Positions 33,119-45,280 are shown, numbered from the stretch's first letter. The stretch: DNA of 64,000 nucleotides from Reticulitermes speratus (GCA_021186555.1 JAJKFL010000005.1:28460635-28524634), one strand, 5' to 3'. Made by a program: numbers and translations. The notes: generated by a model from the sequence alone, not told the origin.

Positions 33119-34782
33119 GTGAGTCACTTGTTTGGTTAGATGGTTAGTTGTTCCTATGTAGACGTGACGTGCAGTATTTAGCAAATGGAAGAGATGAATC
33201 TTTCGAGACCAAGACCATTTACACAGTTACCCACTAAAAATCATGGGACACAGAATGATCTACAGAATGAAGTCCCTGTACACTATCTAGCTGCCGTACG
33301 AACAAAGAAAGTCCATCAACTACCCACACGCCCGTAACTTTTTGGTTAATACTGCGTGTTGCAAACTACAGCATTTGTTTGTCGCCTTCTTGCTTTATTG
33401 TCACTATCCGGAAACGCTAAGAAGTCTATAAAGGCCAGTGCACATTACACCAGACTGTAACGAATCAAAACGAAAGTGCGAAAATCATCAAAATCTTGTT
33501 CTCGGAATTGGATAGTAATGAAACCTGAATTTAGGTCGGCGATTTATTGTTAGAATAAACTGTTCAAGGGGCGTTCGAAGCCCTCAATAGAATTGAAAAC
33601 CCAAATGAAATTACTTAGATGCTCAAAAGAGATGTGAAACTTTCTGTCGACCCAGAAGCATTAATGCGAACCGCAGCGAAACGGCACAAAATGAACCGGG
33701 CGGAATTATTGCAGAACGATTCTTTGCACCGCCTTTTGGTTTGGCGGATAGGAGGGTAACCGTTACGTCGTCATGGGGACTCCGGGCAGTAAGCCTAATG
33801 CTGACTTAGATCCGATTATTGAATCAACTGGTGACGGGTAATGTGTAAACGGAAAACTGGTGAAGAATTGGAAACAACTGGTACGTTAAAATATATATGT
33901 CGACTTAGAAAAGGTAGATGAAGTTTCAATTACTTTGAGACCAAGGCAGTGGTGCACAAATTTTCCAGAAATCTAGGAGCCACCTCGAATTTATAGGTGC
34001 TAGAAGGGTGACACGAAGCAAGTTTCATAATGAAGACGCACAAATATTAGGTGCAACCTTAAAAAAATGTCGCCATGACGACCTGGTTCCCGGTGTTTGT
34101 GCTCCCCTCGGTCAAGGGTTGCATGAAGTTCTACTCTAAAACTAAGGGTTAGGTCGAATCATATTTAGAAGACGCTAGCTGCGTCTAGAGTGTATTCGGT
34201 GAAAGTTGAAGACTGTTATTATACCACACGAGATTTGACGCGAAACAAGGCGTCCCATACACAAGATTTACTGCGCCGTGGTGTAGCTCTGCACACAGGT
34301 GCAAGACTCTGCCGACAAGAACCGTACTCATGCGTTACTGACGTGCCCAACAAGGATCAGCTCTAAATATGGGCGGCCGCCTCCTGCTGCCGAGCCCATA
34401 TGGACCAGAATGCAAAAGCAGACTTCAACTACAGTATGTTTACAAAGATTACTGCTCATCGTCCTGGTTTGTTTTTCGCCTCCGCAGACTGAAGCAGTGC
34501 ATAGGACTACATGTAATAAATAACATGTAATAATATTTTATCAAGAATAAAATTGCAGTTTCTTGAAAGAACAAAGAAACAAAAATATGGGTCGCAAATA
34601 TGGTTATTATTTATCAGAAATTTTGGTTCTGAAAGTGATGGGTGCCGCTGACATTAAAGTTTCTTTTTGGTTCATTTAACTACACTTTATTTACTGCGTG
34701 CGTTTAATGGTATATAATATTTAGCGTAAACAATAGGTTAAGTTTTAAGATTTGGGTTTTTTACGGATATGAACATTCCTCC
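33119..34782. other. Long unannotated stretch
   Basis: A 46-codon run ending at about 33759 (containing KRDVKLSVDPEALMRTAAKR) looks protein-like but has no start, no splice signals and no family I know. A 74-codon frame at 34299 is unrecognised. Nothing else is supported. Confidence 0.35.
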
Positions 34783-34850
34783 CTGAAGACAGAGGCAAAG
34801 TGTTCTTCAGAAACCTTGTTGCTCACCTATTAGTCTACAACACGTCGTCA
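34783..34850 (+). repeat. Hammerhead-like motif, copy 3
   Basis: CTGAAGACAGAGGCAAAGTG, then TTCTTCAGAAACC and GCTCACCTATTAGTCTAC. These align with the copy at 54681-54740 (TTGAAGATGGAGACAATATG, CTCTTCCGAAACGTC, CCACCTACCAGACTAC). Confidence 0.5.
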
Positions 34851-37044
34851 TATCCAAGCGTCAAAACGTGACTTGTCGTCGCCATGCAAACTTCAAGTCT
34901 CATAATCGGAAATTTATGTCAGCAAACAGTCAGAGCTCAGCTTACGGAACACCGTATGCTGTATGATACAAAGCTCTCCGCAGTGACCGCTGTAGTTACA
35001 GCAACCCCACCAGCGTGTGGGCTGTTAAATGGGTAATAAACTACAATTAGGTTGAGTCTCTGCTGCCACTGCGAAAATAAAAAAGTGAAGGGAATTATTC
35101 CATATGCTCTTTCGTGTTGTCATAATTTCCATTTCTGAAGTGTCTTCGCACATGATTCGATATCATTGCAGCATCCTTCTTCAGGTATTGTAAAGGAATG
35201 TCAATCGAAACAAGACCAGTCTTGTCTGAGGCTCTTTGTGGGATCCCTTAATCTCTGCAGAAAGACTATGAGATAGTAACTTAAAATAGGCCACGATGTT
35301 TACATTTTGAATTAAGTCACCTTCTACGATACAAAACTGATCAGGTCAGACAATATCTTAAAAAAAAACAAATTTAAAGAATAATAATAATACAGTTTCA
35401 AGGAAGAATATAATATGTAGTTCCTTTTCCCCGAGATAAATGAAAGCAATATGGTGGTAACTCATTCCATGCATCCAAATTCCACTGCAGTATACTTCGT
35501 ACTTTTTATGATACTTTCTATGGCGGCAGTTACGCAATGTTATTACAGATCGATAACTCTTGTGTGTATCAGACGGGCCCTACAGCAGTGATTGAGTATA
35601 AAAAGTGAAAACCAGTGTGCACGCGAAATGTTTTTGTTGGCGTTAAGACAGGTCGTTCTTGGGACGAGTTTGCCTTCTACAGTGGCGTGAGGATATCTTA
35701 ATTTTACAACTGAAAGCTGCTGTCCAGCGGCTTCTGTTCGTAAAATCATGGGTTTAATCCTAGAAAAGTCTATTTGGATTTTATAGTTGACGAAGAGGCA
35801 CAAAAGCAGGGTTCTCTCTATGCACTTCGACGTTTCTTAGCAATTATGACTATATTAATACTCCGTAAACATCTGCCATCTAAGACTGGTAAAATAGGCC
35901 CAATTGAGCCCATTGCACCACGGGGTTCAGCGTTACAGCAACTAACATTAAACAACGCCCGAGAAATTCAGGACATAACGTAGCGTTCGAGGCAGAATTC
36001 AAATTCTATGTTCCTACAGCATAGGTTTATAGTTTATTTACTAGAATTAAACACATTATTATTATATTATTATTTTACTTTTTTCGAATTTATACTTAAA
36101 TACATGTTACGTATAGGGACTACACTGTGTATACCTATGTCGGATACAACCTCATAATTTCGCGTCGATTCTATGCTTGTGGTTGTTGACATCGTTTACA
36201 TCCGTACTAAATTTCGCATGCCTAAGTACCTATGCCTCATTAATATCGCCAGCAAACCGAAAGCTAAATAAAATTTTCGTAGGGCTGTTACCTAGTTATA
36301 TTACGCCCTATAAAAGTACTATCTCAACAAAATTTGAATCCCTTTCCAAAGTATGTTACCATAATTATTTCAGGACTTGAAAGCAAGTAACGCTAGTGCT
36401 GCTGTCGTCTCACATGTTCGCGTGTCCGCCATGTTGTTATTACTGAATGCTGATAATTTTAAATTACGACTGTAGGGTGTCCTTCGATTGCACAATAGTT
36501 TTAAAAGTTTTGTGAAATTTGGTCAATTGGTTCAAAATTTGAAATGAAAGACACAAGGATGCACACATACACAAACACAAGCAGACATATGCGAAAAGTA
36601 TTGGGATCTCAAGGCCCTATGTGTAACATTTTACAAAGTATCGTGCAGTATATGTTACTAATAAATGTTTTAACGTTAGTGTTCAAATTTTGTCGCCATC
36701 ACGAAAGCAGGAAATTTTTTGAGTGTAAAAATGTTTTGCAGGTCATAGATCATCCACTTATCTCAACGCGTCAAGAGGATTGGAAAGAGCACACTCCATT
36801 ACGCATTATATATAACTCCTAACAGCGTTCTCTACTTATTTGCAACCTGTTCATAAAGTATGATTAACGGTTTATGATATAAGCTTACATGAAATGTCAC
36901 TTTATCGTCTTTAGTAAAGTGGACTTTAGTATGTTAAATATGGCTGAAAATCGGAATTGTTAGACAACTTCTACTAAGGCTGCCATTATCTATAGTTGTC
37001 CCTGTCCACACCATGGAGGATATGTATTGAGAGCAAAGGTATAG
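34851..37044. other. Long unannotated stretch
   Basis: Short frames at 35543-35803 (-), 35774-35983, 36177-36380 and 36544-36822 have no recognisable domain. The segment 36480-36570 (GTGAAATTTGGTCAATTGG, then AAGGATGCACACATACAC) has the look of a transposon 3' end but has no second copy here. Confidence 0.4.
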
Positions 37045-37180
37045 ATGCATTCATTTTTAACCTCGGCATTAGATGGAGATTAGTGGTCAAATTTACACCC
37101 CGGCCGCTATACCCCGGTACCCAATGAATAGGAAGCTGTGTGGGCCCCAGAGCCAGTCTGGACGGTTTTAGACTGATATA
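37045..37180 (-). mobile_element. SINE family 4 body, head missing
   Basis: AACCTCGGCATTAGATGGAG, TTTACACCCCGGCCGC, TACCCAATGAATAGGAAGC and GGGCCCCAGAGCCAGTCTGG follow the family-4 body order. The tRNA head is absent, so this copy is broken at the 5' end. Confidence 0.75.
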
Positions 37181-37261
37181 TCGAAATTTAAAAATAAACA
37201 GTCTACAATGATATGGGATAGATGGAGAGACATAATCGCTAATTAAGGTACTCATTTCTAT

Positions 37262-37545
37262 TCCGATCGCATAGCAATTTGCAAAAATGCGACTATTTGC
37301 TTCGTCATGTCCGATCGTCCGTCTGTCCGTCTGTCTACGTGAAACAACTTGGTTGTGACTGCACGGATATTCGTGACATTTGTTAGGGGAGTTTTAGGTA
37401 AATGTATTGGTACAGTCGACTTTTGGTTTAAATCGAATAACATAAGAGGCGCTGCACATGGAGATCTACGTAATTTGTAACAAGATATCAACATTTACGA
37501 GATACGAAAAATGAATACAATATCTCGCGAATTATAAGTACAAGA
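37262..37545 (+). repeat. GTCC dispersed repeat, partial copy
   Basis: GATCGCATAGCAATTTGC, AAAAATGCGACTATTTGC, TTCGTCATGTCCGATCG and TCCGTCTGTCCGTCTGTC match the 5' part of the family. Downstream it diverges, with ATATCTCGCGAATT near 37520 corresponding to ATATCTCGCTGAATT in the full copy. Confidence 0.7.
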
Positions 37546-38231
37546 CACAGGCAGAGTCAAAGGGTTCGGAGAAATGTATGACGATCCAAACCCAGCGTTG
37601 TATGCCACATATCATCCCACGCGAAATAGAAAGGAAAGTTCTGATTTCATTTATACGGTACTCAAGAGTGGTTTGATTCGTTATCTTAATACAGTGCACT
37701 ATTGAATCCCGAGTTCGTGACTTAAGTCTGCTGTTTTTGTACCTACGACAACTGTAACTTTGCGTATTCCAGCAAAAGAATTACAATCGAGCATGATCGG
37801 TTTTAAATCGCTGTGATTACCAAGCATTATGACCTGCGTCCACACATTCTTTGCAATTATCTTTCTCGCATTTTTCATCCGTCTTTTGGAAATGACTGAG
37901 TGGCAACCTGTTGCATAATAAGGCATTCATTAAAATGTGACAGGTGGGAGATATCCGCACAGCTTAACACTGGAAAGCTCGCTCAATTATTCCCCTGTAT
38001 TTTTAAATTCGTTCTTACATTTAAGAATTACACTGAAAATGAGAGTACTTCAAATGTGCCTTTGCACGTTTTACACGACTCAAGGAATGTATTTTCTCCT
38101 TCCTTTAAAAAAACTCTCAGTTTCAATTTTATTGTTGCAAGTATTCACTAGTTTAAAATCCAGGGAAATAGTAGAGGGAAGGGGCCGTGGCCGGTCTTTA
38201 CACTGACCGGATATTTACCAACTTTTTACTT
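37546..38231. other. Unannotated stretch
   Basis: Overlapping frames on both strands (37699-38206) with no recognisable motif. Confidence 0.4.
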
Positions 38232-38768
38232 TTTAGACGCATTCGCAAAATTGCGAAAAGCGACTATTAGCTTTGTCATATCTGTCTGTCCGTCCGTCCG
38301 TCCCCATGGAACAACGCAGCTCACACTGGACAGATTTTCATGAAATTTTTAATTGAAGATTTTTCGAAATTTGTCGGGAAAATTCAAGTTTCATTGAAAC
38401 GGCTACTTTACATGAAGACCTAGTTACACTTATGATATCTCGCTGAATTCTTCTTAGATGAAAAATATTTCAGGCAAACATTGTAGGAAAAATCAAAACA
38501 CATTTTATGTTCAACAACTTTTTTCCGAAAATCGTGCCGTTTATGAGATAATGAGGATAAATATGGTACAGCCGGACAGGCCACACGTGACAATGTAATA
38601 TGGCGCAGAAAAGATGGGATTTTCTTGAAGGATAACGAAGGGAAGAATACAGACACACATTCAAAATATTCAATAGACCTTATTGCTTTTCGACTGTAAC
38701 AATGGCTACACGAAAGCGCCTCAGTGTTATGTTATACGCACATTGCCCGTCTTCTTTAACGAAGCCCT
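38232..38768 (+). repeat. GTCC dispersed repeat, full-length copy
   Basis: It starts GACGCATTCGCAAAATTGCG and AAAAGCGACTATTAGCTTTG, followed by TCTGTCTGTCCGTCCGTCCG. It ends near TTATACGCACATTGCCCG. Co-linear copies are at 25262 (-), 53550 (+) and 61600 (+), with a partial one at 37262. It is non-coding, about 540 bp, and has no tRNA boxes. GCAAAATTGCG near the start is a small palindrome. I cannot assign a class. Confidence 0.82.
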
Positions 38769-39211
38769 AAGAAACATCAGATTTTCACTGTAAACTTCTC
38801 CAATTGACGGAAGCGCAATGCAATGATGCTACTCAAAAATGATGTGTGGATGCAGGTATTAATGTTTGGATAAGCAGAGCATGAATATGTGTGGGAGAGT
38901 GGAGGTATAGAATTCTTAAGCTCGGGGTTAAATCGAGGTTAAGTATCATCTTCATGCTTCTGCCGTTCTAATTTTATGGAAACAGCCTCCGCCAAGATGT
39001 TGAGTGAATGTTAGGAGCAGCTCAAGACGATAGCAAATAAAACACTATGACTCTGTACGGAGTCGGATCCTTCGCTAATCAGTTCGAGCAGTTGTTACAT
39101 TGCGGACTGTACTAAATGAAGCCTTATCAGTCCAAGAACAAGACGATACGATCATACTAGTCCTACAAGTAATTATTGAAATTATTACACAACCTCTAAA
39201 ATCAGTAAATT
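38769..39211. other. Unannotated stretch
   Basis: No supported feature. Confidence 0.45.
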
Positions 39212-39602
39212 AACTAACTAACTAACTACTAACTGCATGGAGCAGAGTCCTTCTTGAGAAGCTAACAGGTCGTCAGCTAGTCAAGAAATTCCCCGCGTTT
39301 TATGGAACCCGAAGGTTTCATTACCGCATTCACAAGAGCCCGCCACCTGTCCCTATCTTGAGCCATATCAATCCAGTCCATGCCCTCCCATCCCACTTCT
39401 TGAAAATCCATTTTAATATTATTCTACCATCTACGCCTGGGTCTTCCAAGTGGTCTCCTTCCCTCAGGTCTCCCCACCAAAATCCTGTATGCACCTATCC
39501 CTCCCCCATAGTGCTACATGCCCCGCCCACCTCATTATTCTTGATTTGATCACCCGAATAATATTTGGTGATGAGTACAGATCATTAAGTTCCTCGTTAT
39601 GT
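39212..39602 (-). pseudogene. LINE ORF2 tail and 3' end, best preserved
   Basis: On the minus strand the first frame reads [20 protein letters not shown] and [13 protein letters not shown], the usual tail of this insect non-LTR family. After a frameshift the next frame gives PLGRPRRRW, then [16 protein letters not shown]. The 3' UTR follows to the (TTAG)n end, seen on the plus strand as ACTAACTAACTAAC at about 39213. The copy is 5'-truncated within ORF2. Confidence 0.9.
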
Positions 39603-39854
39603 AAAATCAGTAAAAAAAATGGTAATATTAAATGACCGTGTGAACAGTAAAAGGCACCGCACCTTACAGCGAATGTATATGAGGGACTAGAAGTATAGTT
39701 CTTTGCGCTGTAAACGTCCAAACTAGATGGATGTGAGTGGACAGATTCATGCACAGGTCGCTGTATTCATGTGTAAGTTTGGCAAGAGGCTTGGTGAGCC
39801 ACAGAACTGATCGGCAAAAAGTGTTAAAAAAGAAAAGCCTTTTGCTTTTGCTGG

Positions 39855-39915
39855 GAATCGAACCCCAGTCGCTCACACCGCAGCCAATCACTAATACCCT
39901 AAATACGTTTCACTA
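39855..39915 (-). mobile_element. tRNA-like SINE head remnant
   Basis: On the minus strand CTGGGGTTCGATTCCCAG gives a perfect 5-bp T-stem with a canonical B box. No matching acceptor 5' strand is present, so a functional tRNA is unlikely. Confidence 0.4.
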
Positions 39916-40554
39916 CGTCGTGTAAGTACAAGTGAAATTCAAAGACAGGCCCACATACATGAACGCTGTTCAATCAAATTATAAAATCACAGCATTACAT
40001 TTTCACATCTCCATACCAAATTAATCACACCACAAGACATGTGTCAGCACGCCACTGTATCCGCAGTCTTGTTACATAATACTGTGAGGTTCCTGGCGAC
40101 AAAAATCTTCAGCCATACCAGTTGGTCTAGTTGTAACCTGAAGGATGTATGGGTGGAGTCTGACTGCTCAGAGGAGTAGAAATAAGATCAAGAGAGACTT
40201 GAAGGAGAACAGGGTGGTGTTAGAGATTCCTTCATTTGGATGTAAGCGATGGGTGCTGACCTCCAGCAATAGTGCCACGTGCGAGGGCTGATCCGGGTGG
40301 CTCCTGTCTAGAAGTACCGGATCAATTCCGAATAACTGTTATATCAACTAACCGTATAAGTCAATTGGTTCTCGCGTCGGCGAATAAGAATATTACGCTG
40401 TTCTGGGATAGTAGATCGTGTAGTGTTGTACATACCAACGTTCTTGGTGTAATTATTACGGATTCACAATCCAGAGCAAATAAATCTTAATATATGCCTA
40501 CACTACTTCTCCGAGTTTCATCTAAATCGTTATGAAAGTCACGCTACCGAAGGA
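39916..40554. other. Unannotated stretch
   Basis: No recognised gene or repeat. CTGTTCTGGGATAGTAG near 40400 weakly resembles the arm of the palindrome at 50907. Confidence 0.35.
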
Positions 40555-40562
40555 ATCTGATA

Positions 40563-40989
40563 CAGGGGCGCACCCAAGGTGGAGGGCTACCGGACAGCAG
40601 CTCCCCAAACAAATCGAAATTTAAAAAACACAGATTTTGTAGACAAGATAATATTAAACGGTTGACGTGATTTACCCTTCAGCCGAAATCAGCCAGTGAA
40701 ATCGGCTGACGACTAGTACAATAGAATTTTAAAAAATAAACTGAAAAACTTAGGATGCCTTAGATGAAATTAAAAAAAACAAGAAGATTGGACCTTGTGA
40801 TTTAAATTAGGTGAATCGTGGAACATCTAGTTACATTTGTATGTATATATATCGAGTCGCAAACAGTGTTATGTTACAGTTATACATACGACATAATTTT
40901 TATAACATCATTTTTAAAATCAAATATAAATTTTATAGAGCCTCAGGGTCAGCCCGTTCCCCCAATGAAAAATTCTGGGTGCGCACCTA
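40563..40989 (+). mobile_element. hAT-like non-autonomous element, complete
   Basis: The ends are CAGGGGCGCACCCA and, inverted, TGGGTGCGCACCTA. ATCTGATA (40555-40562) and ATCTGACA (40990-40997) form an 8-bp target duplication with one mismatch. An 8-bp duplication together with a CAGGG start is typical of the hAT superfamily. It is 427 bp with no transposase. A second copy lies at 1-374. Confidence 0.85.
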
Positions 40990-41084
40990 ATCTGACAGAT
41001 GAAATTTGAGAATCTCACAGCGATGGTGCTGAAGATTTAAGTTTTCTGGGATGCGACGTTGTCTCCATCTGACATTCGCTCAGG

Positions 41085-41400
41085 TAGTCAAGAATTCACC
41101 TCCCTTATACTAGACCCAGTTATTCACTTCCTCCTCATATCATAAGACAGTGACCGTCAATACCAACGGTATCTACGTATTATCCATTTTAATGTTATCT
41201 CGCAATATTATCCTATCATACGTTCTACCTCTGCATGTACTAACTAAATAAGTAAGCGTCCCTCTTAAGAAGCTAATATATGCCCAAGCAGTCAAGATAC
41301 TCTGCTTAATATTGAACTCGATAAGACATTGCTACCATCACAACATTCCGTGCCATTGTTACCTAAACTGGACCACGTAAGCCAAGTTCAAGCCCTTAAT
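41085..41400 (-). mobile_element. LINE 3'-end fragments, strongly decayed
   Basis: ACTAACTAAATAAGTAAGCG, CCTCTTAAGAAGCTAATA and GCAGTCAAGATACTCTGC from about 41240 follow the LINE tail order. CAGGTAGTCAAGAATTCACC at about 41090 may be a second piece. Confidence 0.5.
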
Positions 41401-41439
41401 TTGTGCGTTCTGAGTTAATTGCTGTCTTACTTCAGCTGT

Positions 41440-41708
41440 GCCGATCCCAGTGGCCGTGCGGTCTAAGGCGTGGTCTTCGGCCGCTCGCTTGCTAGGATCG
41501 TGGGTTCGAATCCCACCGGGGCATGAATGTTTGTGGCTTGTGAGTGTTGTGTGTTGTTGTCAGGTAGAGGCCTCTGCGTCGAGCCGATCCCTCGTCCAGT
41601 GGAGTCCTACCGACTGTGGTGTGTCTATCAGTGTGATCATAAGAACTTACCAACCTCGACGCTGAAACGGGAAAACCGGAGTAGGCAGAAGAGGACGGAA
41701 AAAAAAAA
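41440..41708 (+). mobile_element. tRNA-derived SINE, family 3
   Basis: The head is GCCGATCCCAGTGGCCGTGC and the B box GGTTCGAATCCC (41503-41514). The body block GTTGTCAGGTAGAGGCCTCTG and an A11 tail follow. AGCTGT occurs just before the head and just after the tail, a short possible duplication. The frames inside it on both strands are SINE sequence. Confidence 0.92.
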
Positions 41709-41714
41709 AGCTGT

Positions 41715-42171
41715 ATGCAAGTGACGGCGTCTTTGGCCATGTACAGAAGCGCAGTATTTAATCTTATTTTCGTTGTGTGAGTGCATACATCGACGTTCTG
41801 TGGCGGTCTGTTGAATTATAAACGAAAACGACGGGTATGAACTGTATACTTCGCTACAGACTATGAAGGTTGTATCGATATTTTCTTTTGTGAACATTTG
41901 TCAGCCCCCAAACTTTAGTAAGGTTCGGGCACTCACCACAGATTTCTTTTTGTTAAGTACAAGTACAGGATCCCTATTAAATTGGAACTGTTTTTTGAAA
42001 GAAAAACTGATATTTTCGGGATACTTTGTTTAATAAGCCACACGAATCCTTTAGAACCTTTCTTCTCCAGTATCCTGAAGGCTGCCCTAATGATGGCAGT
42101 CCCTTTCCGTTACTAAGCCATCAGTGTGCGGCCTTTCCTTCATGCCGATTTTGAAAGAAGAGTGTCCTAAT
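41715..42171. other. Unannotated stretch
   Basis: Might contain the 5' part of the transposase pseudogene that follows, but I could not align it. TCCTGAAGGCTGCCCTAATG at about 42071 resembles the hairpin motif. Confidence 0.35.
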
Positions 42172-42512
42172 TACATGCAAGATGCAGCCTCCGCCTCGAC
42201 ATTTCCACATTGCAGTTTGGGACTTCTTGGATCGAAAATGTTTATGGAAATGGATTGGCAGAGGTTGTTCTGTCACAGGTCTGCCTCGTTTTCCTAAACT
42301 TACAGCATCTTATTTTTCTTCTGGTAGTAAATATGGATGCCGTTTTTATGTTTCACCACTGTCCACCACTTTGCTTAGAATTTATGCGAGGATAAATGCT
42401 GCTGCAGCTAAAGTTACAACCGCAGTCCTAACAAAGGTGTGGACTGAACTTGAATACAGACATGATACGCGCCGGCTAACATCGTTGTCCTCACTGAACA
42501 TCTGTAAACTGG
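42172..42512 (+). pseudogene. mariner/Tc1-superfamily transposase C-terminal pseudogene
   Basis: MQDAA at 42175-42189 corresponds to the QQDGAPPH catalytic block of insect IS630/Tc1/mariner-type transposases. In the next frame the order PPRHFHIAV, FLDRKCLWKWIGRG, LPRFPKLTASYF, ARINAAAAKV and VWTELEYRHDTRR follows the family C-terminus. The usual SPDLTPLDFF block reads FPKLTASYF here, so its two D residues, including the third catalytic position, are replaced. A frameshift near 42190 and these substitutions make it inactive. Confidence 0.75.
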
Positions 42513-43089
42513 TAAGTGTAGGTCACAAACACTCTATTTATGTAACCTACTGAAATGTGTTTAGTATTAATTTCTGTACTTATTATATCTTGAGGAATAT
42601 GCTACGACTCTTACTTTACTGCCGTCGGCATTTCATGTACAAAGTAACGAAATAAATGTCTTGTTTCTTACCTTTCCTCATTGCGTCATGTACAGATCAG
42701 GATGGTTGTGTAAGTGTTGTATTACCTGAAAACATAACCAGATTAATTAATATGTGAAGTCAATACTTCTGGATCAATCTGATTAAATTATCTACTGAAG
42801 GTTTCGATGAAGAAAACGGAACAATTAAAAACTACCACAATCTATAGTTTTAGCAGGATCGTCTGGCATTTTCAGAAGATATTACCACCAGTTCAAGGGA
42901 AGAAAACTTGGTGACTAGGAAATATTCTGTTTTGGATGTTATAACATTCGTTAATTGAAAGAAACCGATTTCTCAAAGAAGCCAAAAACTAGAAATAAAG
43001 CAATATTTATGTATCTCCTGGCTTGAAACCTACTGTACGGGGAATCAGAAATAAATGTTCGATGCTTTTCAAAGTGACTGAGTGGTTTG
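42513..43089. other. Unannotated stretch
   Basis: AT-rich; no supported feature. Confidence 0.45.
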
Positions 43090-43228
43090 GATTGGTATAT
43101 GGGTAGTAACGCTTCTGAGAAGCGTGCTGCCTCAATCTTCAGGGTAGTGACATTTCTTGGACTACCCTGAAGCTGGTGACAGCACGAGTCTACGAAACAT
43201 TTAAAACATTGACACTCATATACCAATC
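43090..43228. repeat. Inverted repeat carrying hairpin motif twice
   Basis: The left arm (43090-43149) ends CTTCAGGGTAGT. The right arm starts ACTACCCTGAAG (43161) and runs to ATATACCAAT (about 43217-43226). The outer ends ATTGGTATATGGGT and CACTCATATACCAAT also pair. The arms are about 60 bases with gaps around an 11-base spacer. Each arm contains a CCTGAAG element in head-to-head orientation. Confidence 0.7.
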
Positions 43229-44699
43229 TACGCGGCGCAATATTTCAGAGATGAGAATCTTTAACTAAAATAGAATTTTAATGAAAAAACACATCGAGAA
43301 GTTTCCTTGTTTATGGGCTATTCTATTCGTAAGAATTTAAAGTGGCGTTCAAAGAATTCATGCGTTTGCTTGAAGCTTAATTTCTCGTATTACTCTCTGT
43401 TGACTTGTACAGTGTCATCTGTAAATTGTAAGGCTCTTCTAACTGCCCATCACCAAGAAAGGCTGGGCACCTCTGTTCTAGACTACCAAATGACCGCTGG
43501 GAGAAATGATTGATGGATTCTTAGTTTCGTAAGTAAAATTATGCTTCTATCTTAAGGAGGAGTAATTTTATTTACAGCAGCAGGCTCTCTCTCTAATTAA
43601 CCCCTAACTCTAGAGGGTGATATACCAATCCTCAAATATTTTATAACCATAAGGATAGACCCACCTTACTTTTACATAAAGGGGCGAAAATGACAATAAC
43701 TGATTACGAACCAGATAATCGTGGGTTCGTATCTCTTAGGCTTTAATTCAGGGGCGATTCCGCTCTGCGTTAATGTTGATATAAGTTTCTAGGACACAAA
43801 TTACAACAAAAACAATTAAAGTTTCTCGCTAGCGATGAACTAAGGACATTCATCAATACCTTCAAGTCCTGGTGGTGGAATTTCTTCTAAGAACCAGCGT
43901 ATCTCGTAAAAACAGTGAAAATGAAGTTACGTTTATCATTATTTGAGACACAGCTGGAACTACCTCTTCTCTTAACCAGCCAGATTTGAGGAACTTTTCG
44001 AAGTGCACAATGAGATAAATCTACTATTTGGAAGCCTGCTGCGATTATTGCTAAATCTGCCTGTTGGTTTAAGCTACCTTATCCAAATTTTTATCCACAG
44101 TTCCGAAAATATAACATATTTACAAGCCCATACGTTTCAGATCTGTGTCTTGTAAAAGTTAACTCTTCGCCTTCCAACGGCTTCGTAAAAATTAATTTCC
44201 TAGAAAATCTCTAATCTTCAAATTTGAGAAGCAGCCACTCTGTAAGAGGAGATTAGGAACAACCAACAGAAAATACTGTAAAATAACTTGTCGATTTGAG
44301 CTCGACTTTGGACTTGGCGCAGCGGAAATTGCTGTCGAATTTGATTTTACACAGATAACGGTTAAATCCTTTCCACATTCATCACGCTATAAAAGCGAAT
44401 ATGAGAGTAGAAGTAATACTGTACGTGTTCTTATACTCGATGGCAGATAGAAGTGATTGGTAAGTGGTATGCAGTATTTTATGCAGCCATGCTGAAGTGC
44501 AAATTCTCTAAGTAGCCTGGAGACAAAAACACAGGCTGGGAATAAAGGATAGAACATTTATGGACACTGAGAATAACAATTGCTTTAGTAAGAGTATATT
44601 GGCACAAAAAACAATTGGCTATTCTACAAGAATACAGCAAAAGCTTCTGCAAGGTACAACATTTCTCATACAGTAAGTGCTTGATATTAATATTTTAGA
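43229..44699. other. Long unannotated stretch
   Basis: A tRNA-like fragment CGTGGGTTCGTATCTC at about 43721 hints at a SINE relic. No gene recognised. Confidence 0.4.
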
Positions 44700-44800
44700 G
44701 TATGATGTTGATCTAAATAATGATGCTCATTTGAAAACTCTCGTCCTTTCTCACAGAAAACACACTGAATCTCTTCCACAAACATTATTCTATTAATCCC
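44700..44800 (+). repeat. Short dispersed core repeat, diverged
   Basis: CTCGTCCTTTCTCACAG, AAAACACACTGAATCTC and TTCCACAAACATT fit the family order. Confidence 0.45.
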
Positions 44801-45184
44801 TTTTATGGAAATAATCGATTTTTGTTCTGAAAGCCATATGAAAAACATAAATATACTCTTTGCTTTAAAGCATGGATAGGTATTAATTTTTTATTTAACA
44901 ATGTTGTGAAACCAATTAGTTTGTCCAGACTTAAATGTGAGAGAGGAAATCAGACATTTGAAATGAGGGACTGAAGGAAATCTTCAAGGACCACAGTCAA
45001 GGTTATTACGTACATGAGCTGGACTGATACAGGGTATGGAACGCCACTGCCAAAACGGTAGAATTGAGATTAGTATTTTGTTTAAGATTTAGCGTTGTGC
45101 ATTTCTCGAAATTGATTTCTGCAGTGAGCCGAGAGAATGCTACACAAAGAAATAAGGAGAATTTGTCAAGACTTATCAGTCTTG
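44801..45184. other. Unannotated stretch
   Basis: No supported feature. Confidence 0.4.
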
Positions 45185-45250
45185 TACTTCCTAAGCAATC
45201 AAGGAATTTGCCGCTTTTATGGAGCCTGAAAATTAACAACTTCATACTAT
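45185..45250 (-). mobile_element. LINE 3'-end scrap
   Basis: CTAAGCAATCAAGGAATTTG, CCGCTTTTATGG and AGCCTGAAAATT follow the LINE tail order (GTCAAGAAATTCCCCGCGTTTTATGG) with many changes. Confidence 0.45.
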
Positions 45251-45280
45251 TTATTTAACACTTTAAGAATAAAAAGAAGC

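Noticed and set aside
33620..33760. A 46-codon protein-like run (KRDVKLSVDPEALMRTAAKR)
   Set aside because: No start, no splice-site pair and no recognised family; too short to call.
39840..39915. A minus-strand tRNA gene
   Set aside because: The T-arm is perfect, but no acceptor 5' strand pairs with the 3' side and the D arm is not recognisable.
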